A stretch of 64,000 nucleotides of DNA, taken from Narthecium ossifragum (Eukaryota; Streptophyta; Magnoliopsida; Dioscoreales; Nartheciaceae). The position numbers and the translations under genes are program-made. The DNA lies in the NCBI GenBank assembly GCA_963920575.1, contig OY986969.1, forward strand, positions 21,677,434-21,741,433, in the 5' to 3' direction. A model generated the notes under the pieces. That model was not told where the DNA came from. It was given only the letters and a program-made list of their open reading frames with translations, and made no database searches. Shown piece by piece: positions 22,802 to 34,399 of the stretch. Position 1 is the first letter of the stretch, and every line of letters begins with the position of its first letter.

Positions 22802-23366
22802 ATGTCGTCGGAGAAGACTTTCTCACAGGGAAGTAGCCACCACAGTGGAGGTTCCATCGCCTCCTCGAGGGGGGGTGATTATTACTGTTTTTGTGGAGTG
22901 AAGGCCAAACAAAGAGTTTCAATGACTGAGTTGAATCCTGGAAGGAGATTCATAAATTGTGCAACCCAACAAGTAATTTCGCTATCTATTTGCTATTTGT
23001 AAATTTTAATTCGAATTGGCACTGACTCAATTGATCATCATCTTCCTACTCAAGAGTCATGGTGGATGTGATTTCTTCTTGTGGATTGAGCCAGGTGTAT
23101 GTGACCCCTACGTAGTCGTTGTCACCAAGGGATATCGTGATAAGTTGCAGAATATGGAAGCGCTCTTGGGATCCTGTCAAGCAAATGAGGAGAAGGCAAT
23201 GGCAGATGTATAAGTTATGAATAACTTGATTGATGATAAAGACAAGCTAATTGCCATGCTTGAGCTACAAAATGGGAAATTGAAATCTAAAGCCAAGACA
23301 TATTTGATTAGTGTGGTGTTCTTTCGCATAATAACAACTTACCTAGTTTTCTATTGGCTTGTGTAA
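22802..23366 (+). pseudogene. GRF zinc-finger protein with C-terminal membrane segment, carried by the MULE
   Basis: Exon 1 (22802-22972) encodes a Ser/Gly-rich start and CFCGVKAKQRVSM...NPGRRFINC. A GTAATT donor joins an acceptor at 23054, giving SHGGCDFFLWIEP. Together these form a GRF-type zinc finger (CxCG...GRxFxxC...GCxFFxW). A coiled-coil-like stretch follows (RDKLQNMEALLG). A TAA at 23211-23213 interrupts the frame; without it the frame stays open to 23364-23366, adding KDKLIAMLELQNGKLKSKAK and a hydrophobic segment (YLISVVFFRIITTYLVFYWL). A GRF finger, coiled coil and tail anchor recur in plant GRF proteins of unknown role. It lies 447 bp inside the left end, convergent with the transposase, in the position mudrB takes in MuDR. 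Function in transposition is not established. Confidence 0.7.
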
Positions 23367-23495
23367 TCCTATTAAGATGTTGTCTATCACCCCTGTTTGC
23401 AATTAGTGTGGTATAATCTTGTTTGATTAGTGTGGTGTAATTCTATTGTCTTGCAATCAAACATTCCATTCTTTTCAATCAAACATTGACTCATG

Positions 23496-23790
23496 TTTTA
23501 CAAGCACCTGATGTTTCACAAAATTCACAAGCACCCGATGTTTCACAAAATTTACAAGCACCCAATCCTTCACAACATTCCATTCACATGAGTGGAAACT
23601 AATTGAATCCACATGAGTACAAAAAATTCCCATTCATATAAAGCAGCATATAACATGACCTGATGTTTCACAAAAATTTACAAGCACTTGATGTTTCACA
23701 AAAATTTACAAGCACATGATGTTTCACAACATTCCATTCACATGAGTGGAAACTAATTGAATCCACATGAGTACAAACAATTCCCATTCA
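23496..23790. repeat. 26-bp minisatellite within a ~150-bp duplication
   Basis: Units like ACAAGCACCTGATGTTTCAC are repeated three times at 23496-23575 and three times at 23660-23730. Each block is followed by the same ACATTCCATTCACATGAGTG segment, so a larger unit of about 150 bp has also been duplicated. It lies between the two convergent MULE genes. Confidence 0.8.
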
Positions 23791-24339
23791 CATGTAGGCA
23801 GCTGACAAAAAATAACAGAGTTTTACATCTTCCATCGTCCATAACCATAACTAAATGTTTACAGTTTAACATAAAAACAAGAACATAGATTCACATATTC
23901 AATCTCTCTTATCCTCTCCCTTGTTGACCCTGATTAGAGTTTGAACCTTCAGTGTAGGCTGAAGGTGGCTGTTGGGATCCAAGGAGCTGGGTTAGCTGGG
24001 TAATAGTAAACTGCAATTCCATACATGATTGTTAGACCAGTTCATACTAATTACATTACAGACATCTAATGCCAATGAAATTTGAAAAGTTATTCAAACT
24101 TACACTATCAGGTGGAGTACTGTTGGGTGAAGGTCTTGGAGGAATAAACAATGTTGGCCTCATTGCTTTTCCTTTCCCTGGAGGTATCCATGCAACTGGA
24201 GCCCTGCTAGCCTCTTCTCCTCTCCTAGTTGAAGCACCACAACGTCTCCCAACTCCTCTTCTAACACCACCACATCTACCAGATCCAACCCCTCTCCCAA
24301 CTCCTCTGCTAACACCACCACCTCTCCCACTACCAACCA

Positions 24340-26763
24340 TGTTACACCCCGACCCAGATGACCCATCCAAGACGGGGCGTGAGGGTTCCTATCACTATTC
24401 ATCTTCAAATCGGCGCGATACAAAGCGGAAAAAACGGATAAATTAAACAATTGTATTCCAGAGGCGAAACAGATTCAATTCATATAACATCAAGTTGTAC
24501 AGTTACAAAATTCCATTCTAATATTCCCAAGGTAAAGACATATATACATGATCCAAAATCCTCAGAATGTTTACAACATATATATAAATATCCAAAATGT
24601 ACAACAGATCATCCTTCAGCAACCTCAAGCGCCCGTGGATGTACTCGCGCCGCCCAAGGCCGATCCTGCCTGCTCCACTGACGAAGAGCTGCCGCCTGCA
24701 CCTGCAAACGCAGCCCGGATAGGAGTGAGCGATAAGCTCAGTAGGGTTCTACTCTGCGGCACACTGAAAGGAGGAAAACAACAACAGTGTTGTCTCCCAG
24801 CCTAAGTCTAACGGATGCCACGGGTCCCATAACCCAGTTGATGTCCCAAGGGCTCTTGTCATGAAACCTCTCTCCTGAACAAGTTACCAGGAGGCCAAGG
24901 AACAGTAACATGCAAGATCACCCTTACCCAAGCTGGAATACCACGCCTTGGGGAACCACATCGGGAACACATCAACATCCATCCTTAGCACTTGACTTTG
25001 GAAGACAACACGACCTTTAAACCTCAAATACTGATCAGAGTCAGCTAGCGTGAAACCTCAAAGGCACGAGACTTGATCACACAATTACACCCTACTCCTG
25101 ACTACCCATCCACGGTCCTAAGGCTAGATCCGAGCTACCCGAGAGCCTCGGATCGGGAGAGCCTCGGATCGGCGACCCAAACCATCGCCCGCCTAACCTC
25201 AAATGCCTCTAATGCATACAATGCATGAGCCTAGGCAAACATCTATCTTAGATGTCTCTACATGCCACATCACCAGTTACAAGTCTAACAGATATACAAT
25301 AGCCCTCGGCACTCGCCGGCAAGAGGCTAAGGTTCCACAATTCCTCATTAGCTAGCACTCATAGCTAGCTAATGGCTAAGCAATCAACTAAGCACTTAAC
25401 TACAATCAGACATGTATTAAATGCAAGTAGGACCATCGGTTTTCTAAAAAAGAAAGAACACTCGAATTGATCCTCAAAACCGATGGAAAGCCCTTGAAAA
25501 CCCTATAAAATCCACATGCACACCTACCAACACGTTTAGATGTTAAACACCAATCAAATCCCTCCAAGAAAAGCCAGAAAACCAAGTCCAGAGGGTCACG
25601 GATGATGTCACGGTCGATCCGGAAATCGACCGTGAGGCCACGGTCGATCAGGCGATCGACCGTGAGACCCATGCGAAGAAAACCAAAGGCGACGATCGAT
25701 CCACCCATCGACCCTGAGAAGCCCAAAACCAAACAGCGCCTGACGGTTGATGCGACGGTCGATCCGATGGTCGACCGTCAGGTAAATGGCGAAAAGGGGG
25801 AACTCCCACGGTCGATCCATGCATCGACCCTAGGAGGCTAAAATCCCGACAGAGCCCGACGGTCGATCCGACGGTCGACCACCAGGCCCAGAAAAGGGTA
25901 AAATGATACTTGACGGTCGATGCACCGATCGACCGTCGAGCCTCTGACACAGTTCTTCAGAACAGTGCCGGAAATCCAATTTCTTGGATTTCAAGGATCA
26001 AATCAAGATGGAATAAGATGAGATTTTGCAAGCAAGAGTATTTAGCAATGAGGAAGCTAATGGAATGAAAAAATCCAGCTTTTGAAGGTTAAATCTCCTA
26101 TCTAGGTCTAAATGGACAAAAATCGACAAAACGGTGATAATACGGAAACCAACCGTTAGAATACGAAAAATACAAGGTAGGAATACTTTAAATCCTTCAT
26201 ACTACATGCACAAAGAGTTACATAGCATTCTAACATGTATTCCTACAGCAAAAGAGCAATAATCCTATCCTAGGAGAACCCGATCTAAGGATCGAGGTAG
26301 AAACACCTACTTGAGCAAGTAGGGTAGCTCCTCCACGCGTCTCGCTGGTCAATCCGCCAAGATCCGAGCTCCGAAGACCAAGTCTCCAAACCCTAGCTCA
26401 GCCGAAGGAGAGAGAGAAGGGAAGAGAACGACAGGTGAAGGAGAGAAGGAAAGAGAAGAAAGAGACATGCCTTATATAGAAATTCCAAATCAATCACAGC
26501 CGTCCGATTCGATCTTTCCCGATCGAGCTCCGATCCTCCGATCGGATGCACCCTAGGGGTTCTAATCAAACACATACATCAATCAAAGTCAGTGTGTGGA
26601 ACGCGGGTGTGAAACCGACCACCAGAGGGCATATTTACCAAAATGCCCCCGGGATCCAAACCGCCACACGATCGCCCGATCGTGCCCGACGCGGAACCAA
26701 ACCAACAGGAAACCAGCTCTCGACCCACGCGGTCGAGCCAGGTCAGAGGGACGGGCCCTCACA
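24340..26763 (-). mobile_element. Solo LTR inside the MULE (TSD AACCA)
   Basis: A 2,424-bp LTR, TGTTACACCCCGACCC...GGGCCCTCACA on the plus strand, is flanked by AACCA at 24335-24339 and 26764-26768. It splits the Arg/Gly-rich C-terminal tail of the MULE transposase. Termini resemble the TGTGAGGACC family, but the right end and the hairpin array define a distinct subfamily. Confidence 0.93.
25609..25937. repeat. Seven GGTCGAT hairpin units in the solo LTR
   Basis: Units such as CACGGTCGATCCGGAAATCG-ACCGTG (25609-25634) and CACGGTCGATCAGGCGATCG-ACCGTG (25639-25664) are 10-bp stems with 6-nt loops. Further degenerate units lie near 25691, 25742, 25807, 25858 and 25912. Same design as 4128-4287. 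Confidence 0.88.
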
Positions 26764-28388
26764 AACCATGTCACTACTTACTGTTGCTGAAGTATTAGTA
26801 GCTGGAACATTACCTTCTGAAGATGACCTGAGGTTAGGCTTAGGACATGGAGGTTTCTTGCAGCCTCTTTTGTTATGCTCCCATTCCCAACAATTCGTAC
26901 ATCTAACAGATGTATTCCTCATCTTGAGTTCTGTACTGCTCTGGGGCTCATCAAACTGTCTTTTTTCTGAGTTTTTTAGGTCTACCAGGCTGCCTCCTGT
27001 AGGAAGGTGGTAGTATGCGATCACCAGCTGCCTTTGCCCACAACATAGGACCATTCATAGGTCTAACCCAGCTACTATAGCAATTGATTAATTTTTCCTT
27101 GCTATAACAAACATCTACAAAATCTTCAACATTTAACATGTCATGGAATATGCAAGTGATGGCATGTGGGCAAGGAAGTCCAGAAACATTCCACAGATTG
27201 TAGCTGCAAGACTTGGCCTCTAGGTCTATTATGAATTTTTCACGTGGGCTTGAAACTTCAAACTCAATCCCTCCAGACCAGTCACATTTCCACTTCCTTG
27301 CCTCCCTTTTTCAACAACTCCAACTTCTTCTGAATATTTGGCCCTAATGCTCCTTCAATGCCATTTACCAATTGCCTCTTCTCTCTCAGCTTTGCCATCA
27401 ACTGCAGCCTGATGTCCTCAAACAAGCTGATAATGGGCTTCTCCCTAGCACTCATGATCATGGAGTTGAATAACTCAACATTGTTGTTCGTATGTATGTC
27501 ACACTTTGGGAAGGTATTGTAGGCAAGTCTACACCAATACATGGGCTCCAATCTACTCAAGTAAACAAATGCTTCTTCACTGCTCTGCCTGATCTGGTTC
27601 ATGTGGTATTCAAATTTACGCATGGTTGTGGCTCTTACAGCTTTAAAAAACAAATCTTTGAGTTTCAAGCCTCTGAAAGCTTTGATAAAGTTCTGGTACA
27701 TATGCCTAACACAGAATCTGTGTTCACGGCCTGCCAAAGAGGCTTCAATTGCAGGAATAAGTCCCTGACAAAAAAGCCAAACATCAGCTGACACTCAAAC
27801 ATAAAGACCAATAACCAGCTGACAAAAAATAGTTAAATAGCACATTGATAAAAAATAGTTAACATACTGCAACAACATAGTTAAACAAATTCATGCATTG
27901 ACAAACCATCATCCATACCTTTTGTTCGTCTGTGATGACAGTCCAGCTAGAACCATTGACAAACCCTATGTCATCAGCTAGCAGCTTCAAAAACCATGTC
28001 CACGCATCCTTGTCTTCAATCTCCACAGCAGCAAATGCAAGTGGGAATATCTGGTCATTACCATCCACACCCACAGCTGCAAGCACCTGCCCACCATTTG
28101 GCCCCTTCAAGTGACAACCATCTAATCCTATCACTGGTCTACATCCAGTCCCGAACCCCACCTTACATGCATGCAAACACATTTACATCCTCGCGAAAAA
28201 ACAACTACCATCAGGTCCCCTGTGTGTTGCCAGCTTACAAGTGCTCCTAGGGTTAGTTCTAAGTATCTCCTGACAGTAGTCTCTAAGTTGATTATATTGT
28301 TCAGCCCAATCTCCCTCTAAAAACTCCTTGGCCCTGCCTCTGGCTCTATATACCTTGATTCTGCTGATATTTACATCACAGTCCATTT

Positions 28389-30620
28389 TGTCGCGCCCTG
28401 ACCCGCGTAGGCCCAACCGAGCCGGGCGACGCGAACCGGAACCTAACCTATTGCAGAAAATTTGGCGAGGTTTCCCTCTAATCGTAGTGATTACCCTAAC
28501 AAACACAATCATCCTGTACTAACAACAATTTCAAACCTCAAACACTGGAACTGAAATAGATACATATCCTCAAAACAGGGAAAATATACATTTATCACTC
28601 CCGTAGGAGACTATCTATAACAAAAAGGGTAAAACGGTAAGATCACCACCTCTCAAGCACCGCCAGACGCCGCCACGTCACCAAACACCTGCCCGGTAGG
28701 GGCGACCGAAGAAGAGCTCGCGCCAGCACCTGCAAAACGCAGCCCGGGTAGGAGTGAGCACTAAGCTCAGCAGGGACACTACACTACGACACTCACAAGG
28801 AAGGGAACACAACAGTGTCGCCCCCAAGCAAAGCCTAGGTGTATCACAGGGGTCCCATAACCCCACCGGATGCCCCTGAGAGCCCCAGCCATGGTCTTCC
28901 AGCGAACTGGTCACACACTGGGTCACACTCAGTAAGGCAGGAAACGTCACTGCCAACTCAAAACAGGATCCTGGGCACTGTCGGCGGATAGCACCGCTGG
29001 GTAGACACACCTGCCACCCAAGAGTTCAAGAAGGACTGGGTACCGGCTACACCTCGACTTGGCTCGAGGCCGACACGACCTCTAAACATCAAGCAACAAC
29101 AGTATTCATGTCCAACTAACCCTATCATCGAAAAGACTGAATACTACAAATCGAATCCTGGACCAAGCTACCCGCACGGTCCTAAGAGATAGATCCGGGC
29201 TACCCGGAAGCCTCGGATCGGCAACGCCCTAAACAGATGCAACTAGTGCACAACACAATGCATGCTATGAACATGCGCAGAATAATACATGTAAGCATGC
29301 AACAGGATGTGATGATATAAATACAACGTCTGGGCACGGCACCCTGCCGGCCCGGGGTGGTGTAGTATTTAAGGTCTAGGGATTGCTGCAGTGGTACCAC
29401 CACCAACTGCCAGCAGTCCACCCCAACACCTGCACCGGGAAACAACCCCGCAAACAACAGCTCACAAACATAGCAGATAAAGCCCTCGGCGCACGCCGGC
29501 ATGCAAGGCTATGGAAAGCTGTAGGGCTACCCGCCCGTTTATTCTACACAATCCCAGGAGTCATCACTCCCCTGGTTCACCACTGCCCTATTATAAGGCT
29601 AGCATGCTTAATCATATGTACCAAGTATTAAGACAGTAAGGAAAACCGTCATACAAAGCCCCGCGGACAAAAACCCACATAAAACGCCCTTCAGCCACTA
29701 AGGGATCGATCTCCCTTCCCAAGGGGATTGATCTCTTAGTACTTAGGGAAAACTCGTCCCAGTCAACCGAAGGAGATCGATCTCCCTTCCCAAGGGGATC
29801 GATCTTCCTCGTGACCAGGGACTCATCGCCACCAACCACCAAGAGATCGATCTTCCTTCTCAGGGGGATCGATCTCGCTCGGGCTGGGTGCGACGCACCA
29901 GAAGAGATCGATCACCCTTCTCAAGGGGATCGATCCCAATGGGTTCTCCGGCGTGCTTCCGGCGAGGAATACCGCCGAAAAACACATCCAAACCTAACCA
30001 AACTCTGGGATCTGATAGATCAAGATCCCACGAGTCCAAAACCGATGAAAACACGAGAAATAAACATGCGTACATAGAGATCTAAGCAAAAGAACAAGAA
30101 TCAAACAGGAAAACTCAAAACCCCGCAATAAAAGTAGGTAGGAATCCCTATCGGAGTAAGAGCGGCTTAAATCTAAGCAGCTAGGCCTTAGATCTTCCTT
30201 AAACGAGCTCAGATCCAGCAAGAACGCGGCTCAAATCTCGGAAAATCCAAAAAAATCAAAGGATAACGATCTCGTTTGCTTTATAGGCAAACGAACCGAT
30301 ATAAGGGAGATCGATATCCCTATGAGAAAAGATCGATCTTCCTTGTCAGAACGGGTTTGACTTTTTGGCACAAGGAGATTGATCTCTTAGCTAGAGAGGA
30401 TCGATCCCACTTGCCGAGAAAGCTAGACTTGGGCCAAAACTCAAGCCTAAGCCCGGATCTTTCGATCCCGGGTCCAACTAACCATTCTAAGCAAACATTA
30501 TCACAAACATGGTCAGTGTGTGTACAAGCGCGAGTGTGAAACTAGCCGACAAGGTACAATTTACCAAATTGCCCTTGCGGCCCACAGCAAGCCACTGGAG
30601 GAGAAGGACGGGTCCTCACA
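28389..30620 (-). repeat. 3' LTR of the gypsy element
   Basis: TGTCGCGCCCTGACCCG...GACGGGTCCTCACA. Homologous along its length to 34400-36634, with scattered substitutions and small indels. Confidence 0.93.
29704..30406. repeat. Six GATCGATC pairs at exactly 22-bp spacing (3' LTR)
   Basis: Pairs start at 29704/29726, 29775/29797, 29845/29867, 29906/29928, 30309/30331 and 30377/30399; every pair is 22 bp start to start. Some members carry one change (GATTGATC, GATCGATA). Linkers read mostly CCCTTCYCAAGG. Confidence 0.95.
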
Positions 30621-30769
30621 TCCTATTACCCTTAAAGGAAATCTCGTCCCGAGATTCGATAAAGGTAGGGCTCGGAACAACAGGAAAAGCTACACTAGTA
30701 GATAGGACAAAAGGTACCTCGAGAAGGAAACAAGTTCGGATACTCCTGCCGCATGCACGCCTTGCGCTC

Positions 30770-32259
30770 CTAGGTCATCTCCTCGACGCCTCTGTGCCTC
30801 CACAATACCTTGACCAAGGGAATCGTCTTGCCCTGCAAGACCTGATCCCTCTGGTCAAGTACGCGTACTGGTTGCTCAACGAACGTTGCGTCTGCCTCAA
30901 GCTCAATGTCATCCACCCTGATGACATGAGACGGGTCTGGGTGATACTTCCTCAGCATCGACACGTGGAAAGTCGGGTGCACAGCTGACATGTGCTGAGG
31001 AAGATCAGGCGGTAAGCTATCTCGCCGACCCTCTCTAGGATCTTGAACGGCTCGACGAACCTCGGAGCCAACTTGCCCCCGCTGCCGAACCTAACAGACC
31101 CTCTATACAGCGATGCCCCCAGGAACACACTGTCGCCAACTGCGAACTCAAGCGGCCGTCGCCTCCGATCTGCATAGCTCTTCTGCCGACTCTGAGCCGT
31201 CAGAAGCCTCTGCCTGATCTGCACTAACCTCTCTGACGACCTCCTGACGATGTCTGGACCGGTGAGTGAAGCCTCTCCAACCTCTGTCCAGCAAACTGGG
31301 GAACGACACGGCCTACCGTACAACGCCTCGAAAGGTGCTACTCCAAGACTGAACTGGTAGCTGTTGTTGTAGTTGAACTCCACCAAGGGAACGTGCTCCT
31401 CCCAGCTGCCTCCTGCGTCGATGACACATGCTCGCAGCATGTCCTCCAAGATCTGGATCGTCCGCTCTGACTGCCCGTCGGTCTGCGGATGGAACGCCGT
31501 ACTGAACGTCAGGAGTGTGCCAACGGCCTCCTGAAAGCCTCGCCAGATCCTGCTAGTGAACCTGGGGTCTCGATCTAACACGATAGACACTGGTACCCCG
31601 TGTAGTCTGACTACCTCTCGGACGTACAAACTGCCCAACCTGTCTGACGAGTCTGTCGTCTGCATAGGTAGGAAGTGCGCCGATTTGGTCAATCGATCGA
31701 CGATGACCCAAATCGCGTCATTCCCCCTAGGCGATCTCGGTAGCCCGGTCACGAAGTCCATCGTGATGTGCTCCCACTTTCACTCAGCTAGTGGAAGCGG
31801 CTGAAGTAACCCCGGAGTTCGCTGGTGCTCTACCTTAACCTTCTGACAGGTAAGGCAACGCGATACGAACTCCGTCACTGCCCTCTTCATCCCGCGCCAC
31901 CAGAACTGTCGCCGAAGATCCTGGTACATCTTGGTGCCGTCGGGATGAACTGCAAAGCGAGAGTAGTGAAACTCTCGTAGGACGTCGTCACGAAGAACTG
32001 GATCTGCTGGAACTGCTACTCTGCCTCGGAACCGTAGCCCTCCATCTGGCGATACTGTCCAGTCTCCGTCTGCGCCCTCCGTGCTCGCTGAGGTGCGTAA
32101 CTCCTCGAGCTCTGCGTCACTGCGCTGCGCCTCTAACACCCTAGTCAGTACCGCTAGCATGCTCTGCACTGCGTAGAGGAAGCCGCTGGATCCCTGATCC
32201 TCGAACTCTAGCCCCAACTGGCCTGCCGTCTCTAGTGCCTGCCACTGCCGCGCTGACAA
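30770..32259 (-). pseudogene. gypsy integrase region
   Basis: From the minus strand: a tether (LSARQWQALE-like start), the HHCC zinc domain (REFHYSRFAVHPDGTKMYQD...CLTCQKVK), then a catalytic core ([49 protein letters not shown]). The C-terminal part has [11 protein letters not shown] and, in another frame, [16 protein letters not shown]. The D,D,E triad is present. A stop at about 31784 and a frameshift near 30980 break it. It would have inserted cDNA into the genome. Confidence 0.88.
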
Positions 32260-32930
32260 CCCTGCAACTGCTGCTCTGGTGCCAACTGAAAGCTGGAAGA
32301 GAGATCGGTGCGGTACCTGGTACTAGGTCGATCTCGAAGTTGACTTCTCTGGACGGTGAAAGCCCTGGCAACACCTCGGGGAACACGTCGGCAAAGTCGC
32401 ACACGATCCTCGAAAAACTGCACTGCTGCTGCACTCCATCAGAACCGGACAGGGACAGGCTGGCCAACAAGGCTGAAAACTCGCTGCCACGCCTTCCCAC
32501 ACCACAAGCAAAGGAATCGGTGGAGAACCGATCCCCCAACAACACAAACCGTGTCCCGTCGGGTTTCCAAGCGACCACCCTCCGGCGACCACAGTCGATG
32601 ACGGCCCGGTATGCTGCCAACCAGTCCATACCAAGTATCACGTCAAAGCCGGTCATGTCTAGCACCCGCAGGTCTAGACAGACCCGGAGGCCTCCAACCT
32701 CCAAGGAACAAGATCGGCAGACCCGGTCCACCCTGACCGTCCCGCCGATCGGTGAGTCTACAGACTGTGTCACCTCTAACCGACTCGTCTCTAATCCTAG
32801 CGATGCCACGCACATGCTAGCAATGTAGGAATGAGACGCCCCAGAGTCTATCAGCACATCTACCAAAGAACTAGAAAGCTGAAAGATACCTCTGAGGACG
32901 GACGGCTCTGCTGCTGTCTGCTGGTACTAC
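32260..32930 (-). pseudogene. gypsy protease and RT start, RT/RNase H deleted
   Basis: The aspartic protease shows VLIDSGASHSYIA and FDVILGMDWLAAY. It continues into the RT entry segment (DVFPEVLPGLSPSREVNFEIDLVPGT) and, after a frameshift, LAPEQQ. At that point the sequence jumps directly into the post-RNase H tether (ARQWQALE). The YxDD palm motif and all of RNase H are therefore missing, a deletion of roughly 1.4 kb judged from usual family spacing. Confidence 0.85.
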
Positions 32931-34231
32931 TGAGGCTGGTGGTACTGCAACGGCTGCTGGCACTGCAACGGCTGCTGGTACTGTGGTGGCTGCTGGTACA
33001 ACTGCACGGTGTCCCGCTGCTCACGCACTGGGAGGGAAAACACCTGCCCCCGTCGGCCGCCTCCGCCCCTGGGACGCCCCGGTCCCGCCTCTGATCCGCG
33101 CCCGCCACTGCTTCCCTGCCGAGCACCGGACCCTCCGCCTCTACTGCCCTGTGGCACAGCGCCTCGCGCTCCTCGCTGGGGACAGTCTCTACGGAAGTGC
33201 CCTAGCTGCCCGCAGAGAAAACACGAGCCTGATGCGCCATCAGACGACTGATCCTGGCTCCCCCCTGACGAAGCCTGCCCAGATGGCCCGGCTGTCAGTA
33301 AGTACGGGGCTGGTGGACTCGGTAGTGACTGCTGGTACTGTTGTGCATGCGGCGGCTGCGGCTGAAAGGGTCGCTGGCGCCGCTGCTTCCCTCTGCCGAA
33401 CCCACCCCTGCCCTGGGGTCGCTGCTGTGTGCTGGTGGGAGGTACCGGTGGAACTGCCCGGTACCTGTCATCCCGCAACTGCGCCTCCACTGATAAGGCG
33501 CAGTTCAGGTTCGCCAGGTACGTCTGGAAGCAGTGTGAGCTGGTCTGCCGCCAGATCTCTGGCCTGAGTCACCACTCGAACTGCCGCACCCTGGCTACGG
33601 GGTCTGCTGCAACTGCCCCCGCAAAACGGACAAGCTGGGTAAACCTGGAGGCGTACTGCTGAACTGTGCGAGTACCCTGCAGAAGGGACTGGTACTCGCG
33701 GATCAGGGCGTCACATGCACTAGCTGGAAAGTGCACGTCTAGGAACATCGCCCTGAACTCCTCCCATAGCGGCAACTCTCCACCACTGGTGTGCCGGACA
33801 GTGCACCACCAGTCGCGAGCCTCGCCGTCAAGCTGGAACGCTGCGTGGGTGACCCGAACCCGGTCATCCTCGACGAAGAGAGCCTCTAGGACGCACATGA
33901 CTCCGTCAAGCCACTCGTCCGCTGCAGTCGGGCCTCCAGACCTACCACTGAACCTGGGAGGGTTCAGTCGCTGGAAAGCCATTGAGATAGCCACCGAGGC
34001 CTGTCCGCCGACAGGAACGGGGTCCTCCTCCTCGGCGAGGAAGACCTCCGCTTGCGCGACCGAAACCGTCGCTGGTGATGGTACAGTGCATCTAGCCTGG
34101 ACCACCCTGACAGGAACAGTCATGTCCGACCGGGCGGGTCGACAAGGTCGTACCCCACCCCGACCGGCAACCGGAGGTCGGCCGCGAGCTCCCGACATCT
34201 GTACAATCACCAACAACAAACGAGTTGCCAC
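32931..34231 (-). pseudogene. gypsy gag
   Basis: The N-terminal part contains the retrotransposon gag core (ISMAFQRLNPPRFSGRSGG, ADEWLDGVMCVLEAL, HAAFQLDGEARDWW, FRAMFLDVHFPASA, YASRFTQLVRFAG). A stop at 33569 and a frame change lead to a Gln/Pro/Gly-rich linker and a zinc knuckle CFLCGQLGHFRRDC near 33220. The most likely start is MSGARGRPP at about 34198. It encoded the capsid/nucleocapsid protein; it is broken here. Confidence 0.88.
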
Positions 34232-34384
34232 TCGTCAGAACGACGAACAAACAGCATATCAATAAAGCGGAAGACATACACATCACAATGAGAGCATGCA
34301 AGGATGTTCTAGACATAGAACTAACCCAGCCCACTCTCAGCTCAACCGAAACCTGATCCTAACACCCTGGGATCTACAGCCTAA

Positions 34385-34396
34385 GCTCTGATACCA
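34385..34396 (-). other. Primer-binding site of the gypsy element
   Basis: The minus strand reads TGGTATCAGAGC, three bases inside the 5' LTR (34400-36634). It is complementary to initiator tRNA-Met and fixes the element's orientation. Confidence 0.93.
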
Positions 34397-34399
34397 AGT

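Noticed and set aside
28183..28512. 109-codon ORF as an independent gene
   Set aside because: It joins the end of the gypsy LTR to MULE transposase sequence; the first ~40 residues are LTR.
29704..30406. CRISPR-like array
   Set aside because: Repeats are 8-bp palindromes in unevenly spaced pairs inside plant LTRs, with no cas genes; this is not a CRISPR array.
32235..34265. Plus-strand ORFs across the gypsy element
   Set aside because: Antisense shadows of gag and protease; all domain motifs are on the minus strand.
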